A DNA stretch of 56,354 nucleotides from an uncultured Clostridia bacterium. Its GTDB lineage: Bacteria; Bacillota; Clostridia; HGM11327. Numbering within the stretch: the stretch's first letter is position 1; each line of letters starts with the position of its first letter. The position numbers were made by a program, and so were the translations under genes. This document shows positions 36,263-45,678 of the stretch, piece by piece. The stretch is taken from contig CAMEIT010000009.1 of assembly GCA_945918795.1 (NCBI GenBank), positions 1-56,354 on the forward strand, read 5' to 3'. Below the pieces are notes generated by a model. That model was given only the letters and a program-made list of their open reading frames with translations, had not been told where the DNA came from and did no database searches.

Positions 36263-37492
36263 TTATTTATTTTTATTCTTTGCGTTTACCTGCGCCTGAA
36301 CCTTTATCGGCAGACCGTAAAGGTTTATGAAGCCGGCAGAATCCTTCTGGTTATAAACGTGATCCTCACCGAATGTTGCAATCTCCTCGGAATAAAGTGA
36401 ATAATCACTCCATGCACCTGCTTTTATCATGTTGCCCTTGTAAAGCTTAATCTTGACTTTACCCGTAACATTTTCCTGAGTCTTATCTACAAATGCCGAA
36501 AGTGCTTCGCGAAGAGGTGTAAACCACTGACCGTTGTAAACAAGCTCTGCAAACGTTATTGCAAGCTCTGCTTTTTTGTGTGCGGTCATCTTATCAAGAC
36601 ACAGCGTTTCAAGGTAGTTATGAGCAAAATAAAGAATTGCGCCTCCCGGGGTTTCATAAACGCCACGGCACTTCATACCTACAAGACGATTTTCAACTAT
36701 ATCGAGAAGTCCTATTCCGTTTTCTCCGCCGAGCTTATTGAGTGCGAGGATTATTTCCTTAGCGCTCATATTCTCTCCGTTCAAAGCAACAGGAACACCC
36801 TTTTCAAAATCAAGCGTTACGTAAGTCGGTTTGTCCGGTGCGTCAATAGGCGAAACGCCCATTTCAAGGAATCCCTTCTTCTCGTACATAGGCTCATTGC
36901 CTGCGTCCTCAAGGTCAAGTCCCTCATGAGAGAGATGCCAGAGGTTCTTATCCTTTGAATAGTTTGTCTCACGGTTTATCTTAAGCGGAACATTATGCGC
37001 TTCGGCATATTCGATTTCTTCCTCACGTGATTTAATGCTCCATTCACGCCACGGAGCAATTATAGGCATATCAGGTGCAAAAGCCTTTATTGCAAGCTCA
37101 AAACGAACCTGGTCGTTTCCCTTGCCCGTGCAGCCGTGACAAATTGCATCTGCGCCCTCAGCCTTTGCGATTTCAACTATTCTCTTTGCAATGACAGGAC
37201 GTGCAAACGACGTTCCGAGCATATACTCTTCATAAAGAGCGCCTGCTTTAACAGTCGGTATAATATAATCATTTACAAATTCATCCGTAAGATCTTCAAT
37301 ATACAGCTTTGAAGCACCCGTCTTAAGCGCTTTCTCTTCAAGTCCCTCAAGCTCATCAGCCTGTCCGACGTTTCCGGATACGGCAATAACCTCGCAGTTG
37401 TTGTAGTTTTCCTTAAGCCACGGAATAATTATCGATGTATCAAGACCTCCGGAATATGCCAGCACAACTTTTTTAATATTCTTTTTATCCAT
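36263..37492 (-). CDS. argG: Argininosuccinate synthase
   Basis: A 409-residue protein with the N-type ATP pyrophosphatase motif [15 protein letters not shown], then [13 protein letters not shown] and a citrulline/aspartate-binding [20 protein letters not shown] segment. Joins citrulline and aspartate using ATP. First gene of the operon; the ribosome site GGAG lies about 8 bases before the ATG and the promoter about 75 bases upstream. Putting the last pathway steps (argG, argH) first in the transcript is common in Firmicutes. Confidence 0.96.
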   Translation of the reverse strand: MDKKNIKKVVLAYSGGLDTSIIIPWLKENYNNCEVIAVSGNVGQADELEGLEEKALKTGASKLYIEDLTDEFVNDYIIPTVKAGALYEEYMLGTSFARPVIAKRIVEIAKAEGADAICHGCTGKGNDQVRFELAIKAFAPDMPIIAPWREWSIKSREEEIEYAEAHNVPLKINRETNYSKDKNLWHLSHEGLDLEDAGNEPMYEKKGFLEMGVSPIDAPDKPTYVTLDFEKGVPVALNGENMSAKEIILALNKLGGENGIGLLDIVENRLVGMKCRGVYETPGGAILYFAHNYLETLCLDKMTAHKKAELAITFAELVYNGQWFTPLREALSAFVDKTQENVTGKVKIKLYKGNMIKAGAWSDYSLYSEEIATFGEDHVYNQKDSAGFINLYGLPIKVQAQVNAKNKNK

Positions 37493-37510
37493 ATTAATCT
37501 CCGTTTCTCA

Positions 37511-37545
37511 TTTTGCCGCAAGACGGCCCGTCATATTGGGCAAAA
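37511..37545 (-). promoter_or_regulatory. Nested hairpin in the argG 5' leader
   Basis: TTTTGCC (37511-37517) pairs with GGCAAAA (37539-37545) outside an inner GACGG / CCGTC stem (37522-37526 with 37528-37532). No T tract follows, so it is not a terminator. It may affect stability or argG initiation. Confidence 0.45.
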
Positions 37546-37565
37546 TTATTTTTAATGATTTAATT

Positions 37566-37600
37566 TGCATAATTATACAACATTAAGCGTTTTTTGTCAA
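37566..37600 (-). promoter_or_regulatory. Arginine operon promoter with ARG-box-like operator
   Basis: Minus strand TTGACA (37600-37595), 17-base spacer, TATAAT (37577-37572). The -10 lies inside TGTATAATTATGCA (37579-37566), which fits the ArgR/AhrC pattern TGnAT-W4-ATnCA. An arginine-bound repressor there would block polymerase. A weaker AT-rich candidate site, 37624-37641, lies upstream of the -35. Confidence 0.8.
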
Positions 37601-37660
37601 TAGGTGCCCCGAAAAGCGTCATATGTTAATTTTTATTGAAGAAATGGGATAAAAATTAAA

Positions 37661-37693
37661 TTTACCCGACTGTGTGGCGCACAATCGGGTAAA
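37661..37693 (-). terminator. Terminator after gltD
   Basis: TTTACCCGA (37661-37669) pairs with TCGGGTAAA (37685-37693), with inner TGTG / CACA. On the minus strand it is followed by TTTAATTTTT, and on the plus side by a run of A/T, so it may act both ways. It separates gltBD from the arginine promoter. Confidence 0.85.
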
Positions 37694-37775
37694 AAAATTT
37701 TATTTATTTTGTTGCATAAAAATTTAAATTTAGGTTCAAAAGCGCATAAATAACTAATAATTATTCATCGCATAC

Positions 37776-39251
37776 TTACAGATTCGAATATCCCTCAAGA
37801 TAAGCATCGACTTCTTTTGCGCAGGCTCTGCCCTCCGCAATAGCCCACACAACAAGAGACTGACCTCTGTGAGCATCTCCTGCAGTAAATATTTTATCCA
37901 TATTTGTGGCAAATGAGCCTTGCTTTGAAGCAATATTCGTTCTTGTATCTCTTGCCGTTTTAAATGCTTCCGAAACATATGCCTCGCTTCCCAAAAAGCC
38001 TGCCGCAATCAACAGCATATCGGCTTCAATGGTCTCCTCAGTGCCTTCAATCGGGAGCATATTTATTCTGCCTGTCGTCTCGTCCTTTTTAGGTTCGAGC
38101 TTCATGATTACAATAGCCTTGAGATTGCCGTTTTCATCGGGAATCAGCTTTTTTACAGTCGTCTGATATATTCTCGGATCGCTTCCGAAGCAAGCAATTG
38201 CCTCCTCCTGACCGTAATCCGTTTTCTTGACTCTCGGCCACTGCGGCCACGGATTATTTGCCGCGCGCTTTTCCGGAGGACAAGGCATCATTTCAAGCTG
38301 AATAACAGATACAGCGCCCTGACGTATAGCAGTTCCTACGCAGTCATTTCCCGTATCGCCGCCGCCTACTATGACAACCTTTTTGCCCTTTGCGGATTTC
38401 TCGCTTTCAGTTCCTGCAAGAACAGCCTTTGTGGAAGCAGTAAGATAATCAACAGCAAAATATACGCCCTTTGAGTCTCTGTTTTCTACCTTTATGTCAC
38501 GCGGATTCTTTGCACCGCAGCAAAGAACCACAGCATCAAATTTATCCGTAATTTCCTCAGCGCTTACATTTCTGCCAACATCGGCACCCGTAACAAACTC
38601 CACGCCCTCAGCTCTCATAATATCGACGCGTCTGTCGATTACTGTTTTTTCGAGCTTCATGTTCGGTATTCCGTACATGAGCAAGCCGCCTATTCTGTCC
38701 TCACGCTCGTAAACCGTAACCTCATGTCCGCGTTTGTTGAGCTGGTCCGCAACGGCAAGCCCCGACGGTCCTGAGCCTATTACCGCAACCTTTTTACCCG
38801 AACGCACAGCCGGAGGCTTCGGTTCGATGAGATTATTTTTGTATGCGTATTCGATAAGTGCAAGCTCGTTTTCGCGCACTGTTACCGCGTCGCCGTTAAG
38901 TCCGCACGTACAAGCCGCCTCGCAAAGTGCCGGACAAACTCTTCCCGTAAATTCGGGGAAATTATTTGTTTTCAAGAGTCTTGAAAGCGCATGACCCCAG
39001 CATCCGTTGAATATTTCATCATTCCATTCGGGAATGAGATTGTGCAGTGGGCATCCCGATACCGCACCGCCTATTGACATACCTGCCTGGCAGAACGGCA
39101 CGCCGCAGTTCATACAGCGCGCGCCCTGCTCCTTACGGGCATTTTCATTCATTTCCTCGTGAAATTCATTATAGTTCTTTATACGTTCAAGAGGCTTGAC
39201 AGCTTCATTGCCTTTTCTTTCGTATTCCAAAAATCCGCCGATCTTACCCAT
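37776..39251 (-). CDS. gltD: Glutamate synthase (NADPH) small subunit
   Basis: A 491-residue protein. Start MGKIGGFLEY at 39251 follows AAGGGG by 8 bases; a GTG at 39260 is possible. N-terminal Cys clusters (RCMNCGVPFCQ, SGCPLHN) bind 4Fe-4S; two dinucleotide folds follow (VIGSGPSGLAVADQL for FAD, VVIVGGGDTGNDC for NADPH). It passes electrons to GltB. gltB ends five bases upstream. With the arginine operon immediately downstream, glutamate supply and use are encoded side by side. Confidence 0.95.
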   Translation of the reverse strand: MGKIGGFLEYERKGNEAVKPLERIKNYNEFHEEMNENARKEQGARCMNCGVPFCQAGMSIGGAVSGCPLHNLIPEWNDEIFNGCWGHALSRLLKTNNFPEFTGRVCPALCEAACTCGLNGDAVTVRENELALIEYAYKNNLIEPKPPAVRSGKKVAVIGSGPSGLAVADQLNKRGHEVTVYEREDRIGGLLMYGIPNMKLEKTVIDRRVDIMRAEGVEFVTGADVGRNVSAEEITDKFDAVVLCCGAKNPRDIKVENRDSKGVYFAVDYLTASTKAVLAGTESEKSAKGKKVVIVGGGDTGNDCVGTAIRQGAVSVIQLEMMPCPPEKRAANNPWPQWPRVKKTDYGQEEAIACFGSDPRIYQTTVKKLIPDENGNLKAIVIMKLEPKKDETTGRINMLPIEGTEETIEADMLLIAAGFLGSEAYVSEAFKTARDTRTNIASKQGSFATNMDKIFTAGDAHRGQSLVVWAIAEGRACAKEVDAYLEGYSNL

Positions 39252-39256
39252 ATCTC

Positions 39257-42200
39257 TCACCCCTTACTTACCGAATAAAACGCTTCAAGCTCAGCCTGTT
39301 CTCTGGTCATTCCCTTTTCTTCCATCTGACCTATTGCAACTATCATTTTGCCGTAATCATTCGGAAGTATCTTCTTAAACATAGGAAGCTTCTCTTCCCA
39401 GGCATCAAGTATCTCTTTGCCTCTCTTTGAGCCGGTAGCCTTTACATGTGCTTCTATCATGCTCTTAAGCTCGGCAATATCGTGTTTTTCGGAAACAGTC
39501 GTCATTGTAACCATATCCTTGTTGAGTCTGAGATACAAATCATGCTTTTCATCGAGAACATATGCAATTCCGCCGCTCATACCTGCCGCAAAGTTTTTAC
39601 CTGTACCGCCGAGAACTACCACACGTCCGCCCGTCATGTACTCACAGCCGTGGTCGCCCACGCCTTCAACTACCGCCACAACGCCCGAATTACGTACGCA
39701 GAATCTTTCTCCTGCAACGCCGTTTATGTAAGCCTCGCCCGATGTAGCGCCGTACAGAGCAACGTTTCCTATTATGATGTTCTCGCCCGCATCAAATCTG
39801 CTCTCTTTCGGAGGATATACTATAAGCTTGCCGCCCGAAAGACCTTTTCCAAAGTGGTCGTTACTGTCGCCCTCAAGCGTTATTGTAAGTCCTTTCGGAA
39901 TGAACGAGCCGAACGACTGTCCGCCGCCGCCCTTGGCGTGTATCGTAAATGTATCATCAGGAAGAGAATTGCCGAATTTCTTCGTAATTTCAGAGCCGAG
40001 TATGGTACCGAATGTACGGTTCGTGCTTGAAACCTCAACTGAAACCGTTTTCTTTGTTCCTTTTTTCATTGCGCTTTCAAATTCCTTGAGCAATACCTTT
40101 TCATCGAGCGTATCCTCAAGTTTGAAGTCGTAAATATCCTTCTTTTCAAAGTGAACGGCGTTATGCTTTTCATCTGCGCGGTTAAGTATTCCGTCAAGGT
40201 CAACCATTGCCGCACGGTCTGTAACCATTTTTTCACGTACTTTTATAAGGTCCGTACGTCCGACAAGCTCCTCAACCGTTCTGACTCCGAGCTTTGCCAT
40301 TATCTCTCTTAATTCCTGAGCAATAAAGAGCATAAAGTTCATTACATATTCAGGCTTTCCCGCAAAACGCTCTCTGAGCTTCGGATTCTGCGTTGCAACG
40401 CCGACAGGGCACGTGTCGAGATTACATACTCTCATCATTACACAGCCCATAGTTACAAGCGGAGCTGTTGCAAAGCCGAATTCCTCTGCGCCGAGTATCG
40501 CCGCAATCGCAACGTCTCTTCCCGTCATAAGCTTGCCATCCGTTTCAAGAATAACTCTCGTGCGGAGTCCGTTTTTGATAAGCGTCTGATGCGCTTCGGC
40601 AAGTCCAAGCTCCCACGGCAAGCCTGCATGATGAATTGAGCTTTTCGGTGCAGCACCCGTACCGCCGTCATAGCCTGAAATCAGTATAACCTGTGCGCCC
40701 GCCTTTGCAACGCCTGCCGCAATCGTGCCGACTCCTGCTTCGGAAACGAGCTTTACTGAAATTCTCGCGTCTTTATTTGAATTTTTAAGGTCATAAATAA
40801 GCTGTGCCAGGTCCTCAATGGAGTAAATATCGTGATGCGGCGGAGGCGAAATGAGCGATACACCCGGTGTTGAATGACGTGTCTTTGCTATCCACGGATA
40901 AACCTTTTTACCCGGCAGATGTCCGCCCTCACCCGGCTTTGCACCCTGCGCCATTTTTATCTGAATTTCTTTTGCAGAACACAAATATTCGCTTGTTACA
41001 CCGAATCTTCCCGATGCAACCTGCTTTATTGCACTGTTTCTTTCGGTTCCGAGGCGCTCCGGTTCTTCACCGCCTTCACCTGAGTTTGATTTTCCGCCGA
41101 GTCTGTTCATGGCAATAGCCATGCACTCATGCGCTTCCTTTGAAATAGAGCCGTAAGACATTGCGCCTGTCTTAAAGCGCTTTACTATGCTCTCGGCGCT
41201 TTCAACCTCATCAATCGGAATACCGCCGTCCTCTTTGAAAGCAAATTCGAGCAAGCCTCTCAATGTGTGAGGTATGCGCTCATCGTCAACCATAGCCGTA
41301 TATTCCTTGAATCGCTCATAGCTTCCCGTATGCGTTGCATCGCGCAGAGCTATTATCGTCTGAGGATTGTACATATGGTGTTCCTTATCGTCACCGCTGC
41401 GAAGCTTATGCAGACCGCAGCTGTCAAGAGTAGTATCAACACCGAATCCGAGAGGATCAAACGCATGGCTGTGACGGTATTCAACGCCCTCGTCTATCTC
41501 CTCAAGGCCTATTCCGCCGACACGGCTTACAGTATTCGTAAAATATTTGTCAATTACGTCCTGACGTATACCTATCGCCTCGAATATCTGCGACGATTGG
41601 TAAGATTGGAGCGTCGATACGCCCATTTTTGAAGCTATCTTAACTATTCCGTGCAAAATAGCCGAGTTATAATCTCTTATTGCAGTGTGCGCGTCTTTAT
41701 CGAGCAAACCAATGTTAATACATTCCTCTATACATTCGTGTGCAAGATACGGTTGTATAGCTCTTGCTCCGTAGCCAAGGAGCATTGCAAAATGATGCAC
41801 GTCTCTCGGCTCGGCACTCTCGAGAATTATGGATACAGACGTACGCTTCTTTGTTCTGATAAGATGCTGTTCCATTGCCGAAACCGCAAGCAGTGACGGA
41901 ATTGCAACATGGTTTTCATCCACGCCTCTGTCCGAGAGCACTATAACATTGGCGCCGTCCCTGTATGCCTTATCGCACGCAATGAAAAGTCTGTCGAGTG
42001 CCCTTTCAAGAGGAGTATTTTTATAGTAAAGCAGTGAAACCGTTTCAACATGGAAGCCGTCTCTATGCATTGCTTTTATTTTGAGCAGGTCAACGCCTGT
42101 AAGTATAGGATTCTGTATCTGCAAAACTGCGCAGTTTTCCGGCTTTTCCTCAAGCAAATTTCCGTCGGAGCCAACGTATACGGTAGTATCCGTGACGCAT

Positions 42201-43780
42201 TCTTCTCTTATTGCATCTATCGGCGGGTTTGTAACCTGTGCAAAAAGCTGTTTGAAGTAATTGAACAACGGCTGATGCTTTTCGGAAAGAACCGCAAGCG
42301 GAATATCCGTACCCATTGATGCAATAGGTTCGCCGCCGTTTTTTGCCATTGGAATTATGGCGTCCTTTACATCTTCATAAGTATATCCGAATGCTTTGTA
42401 AAGACGGTCTCTGACTGCCTGCGTATGCTCTTCAACTCTTTTGTTCGGTATGGGGAGGTTTTTCAGTTGAACAAGGTTCTGGTCGAGCCATTCACCGTAA
42501 GGCTGTCTTGAAGCATAATACTCCTTCAGCTCGTCGTCCGGAATAAGCTTTCCCTTGACAGTATCGATAAGAAGCATTTTGCCCGGGCGCAGACGGTTTT
42601 TCTCGATTATATGCTCCTCCGGTATATCAAGCACGCCGACCTCAGAGGAAAGTATGAGTCTGTCATCATCCGTAAGATAATATCTTGACGGGCGCAGACC
42701 GTTTCTGTCAAGTATCGCACCCACCTGGTCACCGTCGGAAAACAGTATTGATGCAGGTCCGTCCCACGGCTCCATCATTGTTGCATAATAGCGATAAAGA
42801 TCCTTCTTCTCGCGCGTTATCTTTTTGTCATTTTTCCATGGCTCCGGAATTGTAATCATCATGGCAAGCGGAAGATCCATTCCGTTCATTGTGAGAAATT
42901 CCAATGTATTATCAAGCATTGCCGAATCCGAGCCTGCCTCATTTATAACAGGGAAAATTTTATCCATGTTTTCGCGCATAACAGCTGAGGACATTGTTTC
43001 TTCTCTTGCGAGCATTCTGTCGGCATTGCCTCTTATTGTATTTATTTCACCGTTATGGAGAATTACTCTGTTAGGATGCGCTCTTTCCCAGCTTGGAGTT
43101 GTATTCGTGGAAAAACGCGAATGAACCATTGCGATTGCCGATTCGTAATTTTCGCTCTGCAAGTCCTTATAGAAGCGGCGCAGTTGCCCTACAAGAAACA
43201 TTCCCTTATACACTATCGTGCGGCATGAAAGAGATACAACGTATGTATTATCATTACTTTGCTCAAATACACGGCGTGCAATATAAAGCTTTCTGTCAAA
43301 AGGCAGACCGCTTTTTACATCCTTCGGGCGTTCAATAAAGCATTGAAGTATATACGGCATACAGTCTCTTGCTCTTTGCCCAAGTATTTCAGGATAAATC
43401 GGTACTTCTCTCCAGCCGAGGAATTTCATTCCCTCTTTTTCTACTATAATTTCAAACATCTTCTTCGCTTGGCTGCGTTTGAGCGCATTTTGAGGGAAGA
43501 AGAACATTCCGACGCCGTAATCTCTCGCGTTTTTAAGCTCTATTCCTATTTTTGCCGCTTCGGGCTTAAAAAATGAGTGTGATATCTGAAGCATTATTCC
43601 AACGCCGTCGCCAGTCTCCCCTGTGGCATCTTTACCGGCTCTATGCTCCAGCTTTTCCACTATTTTAAGCGCATCGTCCACCGTTTTATATGAAGGTCTG
43701 CCCTTGATATCCACTACCGCACCTATTCCGCACGCATCGTGTTCAAACGCCGAACGATATAATCCCTGTTGAGTATCCAT
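39257..43780 (-). CDS. gltB: Glutamate synthase (NADPH) large subunit
   Basis: A 1507-residue protein. Start MDTQQGLYRS at 43780 has GAGGAA 7 bases upstream; the in-frame ATG at 43804 lies before it. The N-terminal Ntn glutaminase uses the Cys in EHDACGIGAV, exposed after removal of a short propeptide. The FMN synthase domain has PGEGGHLPG and the 3Fe-4S cluster CVMMRVCNLDTCPVG (Cx5Cx4C). The C-terminal GxGxG domain (GKGLSGGKL, GGTGKNFAAGMSGG) is complete. Makes two glutamates from glutamine and 2-oxoglutarate. Confidence 0.97.
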   Translation of the reverse strand: MDTQQGLYRSAFEHDACGIGAVVDIKGRPSYKTVDDALKIVEKLEHRAGKDATGETGDGVGIMLQISHSFFKPEAAKIGIELKNARDYGVGMFFFPQNALKRSQAKKMFEIIVEKEGMKFLGWREVPIYPEILGQRARDCMPYILQCFIERPKDVKSGLPFDRKLYIARRVFEQSNDNTYVVSLSCRTIVYKGMFLVGQLRRFYKDLQSENYESAIAMVHSRFSTNTTPSWERAHPNRVILHNGEINTIRGNADRMLAREETMSSAVMRENMDKIFPVINEAGSDSAMLDNTLEFLTMNGMDLPLAMMITIPEPWKNDKKITREKKDLYRYYATMMEPWDGPASILFSDGDQVGAILDRNGLRPSRYYLTDDDRLILSSEVGVLDIPEEHIIEKNRLRPGKMLLIDTVKGKLIPDDELKEYYASRQPYGEWLDQNLVQLKNLPIPNKRVEEHTQAVRDRLYKAFGYTYEDVKDAIIPMAKNGGEPIASMGTDIPLAVLSEKHQPLFNYFKQLFAQVTNPPIDAIREECVTDTTVYVGSDGNLLEEKPENCAVLQIQNPILTGVDLLKIKAMHRDGFHVETVSLLYYKNTPLERALDRLFIACDKAYRDGANVIVLSDRGVDENHVAIPSLLAVSAMEQHLIRTKKRTSVSIILESAEPRDVHHFAMLLGYGARAIQPYLAHECIEECINIGLLDKDAHTAIRDYNSAILHGIVKIASKMGVSTLQSYQSSQIFEAIGIRQDVIDKYFTNTVSRVGGIGLEEIDEGVEYRHSHAFDPLGFGVDTTLDSCGLHKLRSGDDKEHHMYNPQTIIALRDATHTGSYERFKEYTAMVDDERIPHTLRGLLEFAFKEDGGIPIDEVESAESIVKRFKTGAMSYGSISKEAHECMAIAMNRLGGKSNSGEGGEEPERLGTERNSAIKQVASGRFGVTSEYLCSAKEIQIKMAQGAKPGEGGHLPGKKVYPWIAKTRHSTPGVSLISPPPHHDIYSIEDLAQLIYDLKNSNKDARISVKLVSEAGVGTIAAGVAKAGAQVILISGYDGGTGAAPKSSIHHAGLPWELGLAEAHQTLIKNGLRTRVILETDGKLMTGRDVAIAAILGAEEFGFATAPLVTMGCVMMRVCNLDTCPVGVATQNPKLRERFAGKPEYVMNFMLFIAQELREIMAKLGVRTVEELVGRTDLIKVREKMVTDRAAMVDLDGILNRADEKHNAVHFEKKDIYDFKLEDTLDEKVLLKEFESAMKKGTKKTVSVEVSSTNRTFGTILGSEITKKFGNSLPDDTFTIHAKGGGGQSFGSFIPKGLTITLEGDSNDHFGKGLSGGKLIVYPPKESRFDAGENIIIGNVALYGATSGEAYINGVAGERFCVRNSGVVAVVEGVGDHGCEYMTGGRVVVLGGTGKNFAAGMSGGIAYVLDEKHDLYLRLNKDMVTMTTVSEKHDIAELKSMIEAHVKATGSKRGKEILDAWEEKLPMFKKILPNDYGKMIVAIGQMEEKGMTREQAELEAFYSVSKG

Positions 43781-43811
43781 ACAAATTCCTCGCTTTCCAT
43801 GCACAATAAAG

Positions 43812-43841
43812 AAAAAAACGCCGTAAAATGAATTTACGACG
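43812..43841 (-). terminator. Terminator-like hairpin in the gltB leader
   Basis: Minus-strand CGTCGTAAA (43841-43833) pairs with TTTACGGCG (43827-43819) with one G-U, then seven T. It lies about 25 bases after the predicted transcription start and 32 bases before the gltB ATG, so it would stop most transcripts unless overridden. Confidence 0.75.
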
Positions 43842-43873
43842 TCCTTGTCATTTCGTTATATATTGTTTTGCTA

Positions 43874-43902
43874 ATTATACAAAATATTTTGATATTTGTC
43901 AA
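43874..43902 (-). promoter_or_regulatory. gltB promoter
   Basis: Minus-strand TTGACA (43902-43897), 17-base spacer, TATAAT (43879-43874), both consensus. It lies between the mrp stop and gltB. Confidence 0.88.
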
Positions 43903-43934
43903 GTACTTTTTTAGCCTGTCCGAGACAAAGCTCA

Positions 43935-44780
43935 TCAACCATCATGCTCTGTCGCTTCAACATTCATTATTACAGCATCGGCAAGCTTTTCAGTCTCCGT
44001 CTGCACAGTGCTTCCGTTTGAAGCATACTGTCCCATGAGGTCTGTTACCATAGGATATTCCGCAAGAATATCTATTCCCATATCGTCAAACTCGTGGTAG
44101 CCGAATTTGCCCTCGTAAAGCTCCATCTGCTTTCCGCACTCAGGGCATTCTATATAGCTCATATTCTCGACTATTCCGTATACAGGCTTATTCATGAGCT
44201 GCATCATCTTGACAGCCTTCGTCACTATCATAGTTACCATACTCTGCGGTACCGCAACACCGATTACGCCCGTAACAGGCATCTGCTGCATTACCGTAAG
44301 CGTAACATCGCCTGTTCCCGGCGGCAGGTCCACAACAAGGAAATCAATATCTCCCCATATAACGTCCGTCCAGAACTGCTTTACCGCGCCCGAAATCATA
44401 GGTCCTCTCCATACTACCGGCTGAGATTCCTCCTCCATAAAATAGTTCAGAGATATGGTTTTGATACCGTCCGATGTGACAACGGGCAGAATCTCGCCGT
44501 CCTCCATGTATGCGTTTTCGCCCGACGTTCCGACAAGCCTCGGAATACTCGGCCCCGTTATGTCCGCGTCAAGCAAGCCCACCTTAAATCCGCGCTTATT
44601 AAGCTCCTTTGCAAGCAAAACCGACACTGTCGACTTGCCGACTCCGCCTTTTCCGCTCATAACCGCAATAACGTGCTTCACATGATTCTTCGGGTTGCAC
44701 TCGATCTCAATTTTACCGCAGCTTGCCTTATCCTTTGAACTGCAATTACCCTTTGACGGGCAATGCTCGCAATCTCCCAT
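43935..44780 (-). CDS. mrp: Mrp/NBP35-family Fe-S cluster carrier ATPase
   Basis: A 281-residue P-loop ATPase. Deviant Walker A SGKGGVGKST (about residues 43-52), DADITGPSIPR switch region, PPGTGDVTLT, and the C-terminal CPECG that binds a bridging Fe-S cluster. The N-terminus carries extra Cys (CEHCPSKGNCSS), seen in the NBP35-like type. Delivers Fe-S clusters to apoproteins; glutamate synthase downstream needs such clusters (context, not proof of a link). Confidence 0.92.
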   Translation of the reverse strand: MGDCEHCPSKGNCSSKDKASCGKIEIECNPKNHVKHVIAVMSGKGGVGKSTVSVLLAKELNKRGFKVGLLDADITGPSIPRLVGTSGENAYMEDGEILPVVTSDGIKTISLNYFMEEESQPVVWRGPMISGAVKQFWTDVIWGDIDFLVVDLPPGTGDVTLTVMQQMPVTGVIGVAVPQSMVTMIVTKAVKMMQLMNKPVYGIVENMSYIECPECGKQMELYEGKFGYHEFDDMGIDILAEYPMVTDLMGQYASNGSTVQTETEKLADAVIMNVEATEHDG

Positions 44781-44850
44781 AATATTTCTCCATTTCTTTA
44801 GTCAAATCAAATTTTATTACAGCCGTACATTTTTCATGAGCGGCAATATA

Positions 44851-45519
44851 TCATTTATTATATGCTTTCTCCACCGTCTCAAGCCAGCATCTTGCCATTA
44901 TTCCGTGCCCAACATACGTCGGATGAACGCCGTCCCATATAAATTGGTTCACGGGTGGGTATTTTGCTATGTACTCATCAAGAGCATCGGCAAAGCGAAC
45001 AAACACAGCGCCGTAATCCTTTGCTATTTTCTCTGCAATGGCGCTTCTTTCATGAACATCATCAACAAGGCGCTTATAAAGCTCCGAATCTCCCCATTCC
45101 GGCAGTGAGTACCTGAATGGCTGACAAATAATCAGTCTTAAATCCGGCAACTCGCTTAAAACCGTGTCAAGAAGCTTTCTGTACGTCTTGTCAAAGCTTG
45201 CAGGCGGCATATCCTTGCCCTTTTTAATATATGCAGAAGCATCGTTTGTACCGTCAAGTATGCTCATTATCGTCGGTTTAAGGTCAATAATATCTTCCTG
45301 CATACGTGAATATATGCTCTCAATGGTATCTCCGCTCACACCTCTGTTTATTATCCTCGGTGCGCGCTCAATATTGTCAACGCCCAAAGTCTGCGCAATA
45401 TAATCCTGATAACCGTGCCCGATAACATGATTCATATCCCACGTGCTGTCAACTCTTCCGCCGTGCGTAATCGAATCACCTTGAAATAAAAGTACATCAT
45501 CACTTCTTAAATATATCAT
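44851..45519 (-). CDS. SGNH/GDSL-family esterase
   Basis: A 222-residue protein with a very strong GGAGGTGG ribosome site. Family blocks: GDSITHGG (Ser nucleophile), NRGVSGDT (Gly oxyanion), LDGTNDA (Asn oxyanion) and DGVHPTYVGH (Asp-His dyad). No signal peptide, so cytoplasmic. Members of this type often deacetylate sugars; a role on oligosaccharides released by the surrounding secreted enzymes is inference. It has its own promoter. Confidence 0.9.
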   Translation of the reverse strand: MIYLRSDDVLLFQGDSITHGGRVDSTWDMNHVIGHGYQDYIAQTLGVDNIERAPRIINRGVSGDTIESIYSRMQEDIIDLKPTIMSILDGTNDASAYIKKGKDMPPASFDKTYRKLLDTVLSELPDLRLIICQPFRYSLPEWGDSELYKRLVDDVHERSAIAEKIAKDYGAVFVRFADALDEYIAKYPPVNQFIWDGVHPTYVGHGIMARCWLETVEKAYNK

Positions 45520-45552
45520 AATGCCACCTCCGCTTTACATTCTTTATGATGT

Positions 45553-45581
45553 AGTATAACACATATTAACCTCAAAGTCAA
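45553..45581 (-). promoter_or_regulatory. Promoter of the SGNH esterase gene
   Basis: Minus-strand TTGACT (45581-45576), 17-base spacer, TATACT (45558-45553), about 35 bases before the ribosome site. mrp may be read from it as well. Confidence 0.75.
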
Positions 45582-45618
45582 GCAAGCTGAAGGCATAATT
45601 TCACACATTATACTCAAT

Positions 45619-45651
45619 AAAAAACCCAACCTTCGCAAAACAGAGGTTGGG
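45619..45651 (-). terminator. Terminator after the propeller-like lipoprotein gene
   Basis: CCCAACCT (45625-45632) pairs with AGGTTGGG (45644-45651); on the minus strand the stem is followed by six T. Confidence 0.9.
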
Positions 45652-45678
45652 CAGAAATTAAAATATTTGTTTCTTACA

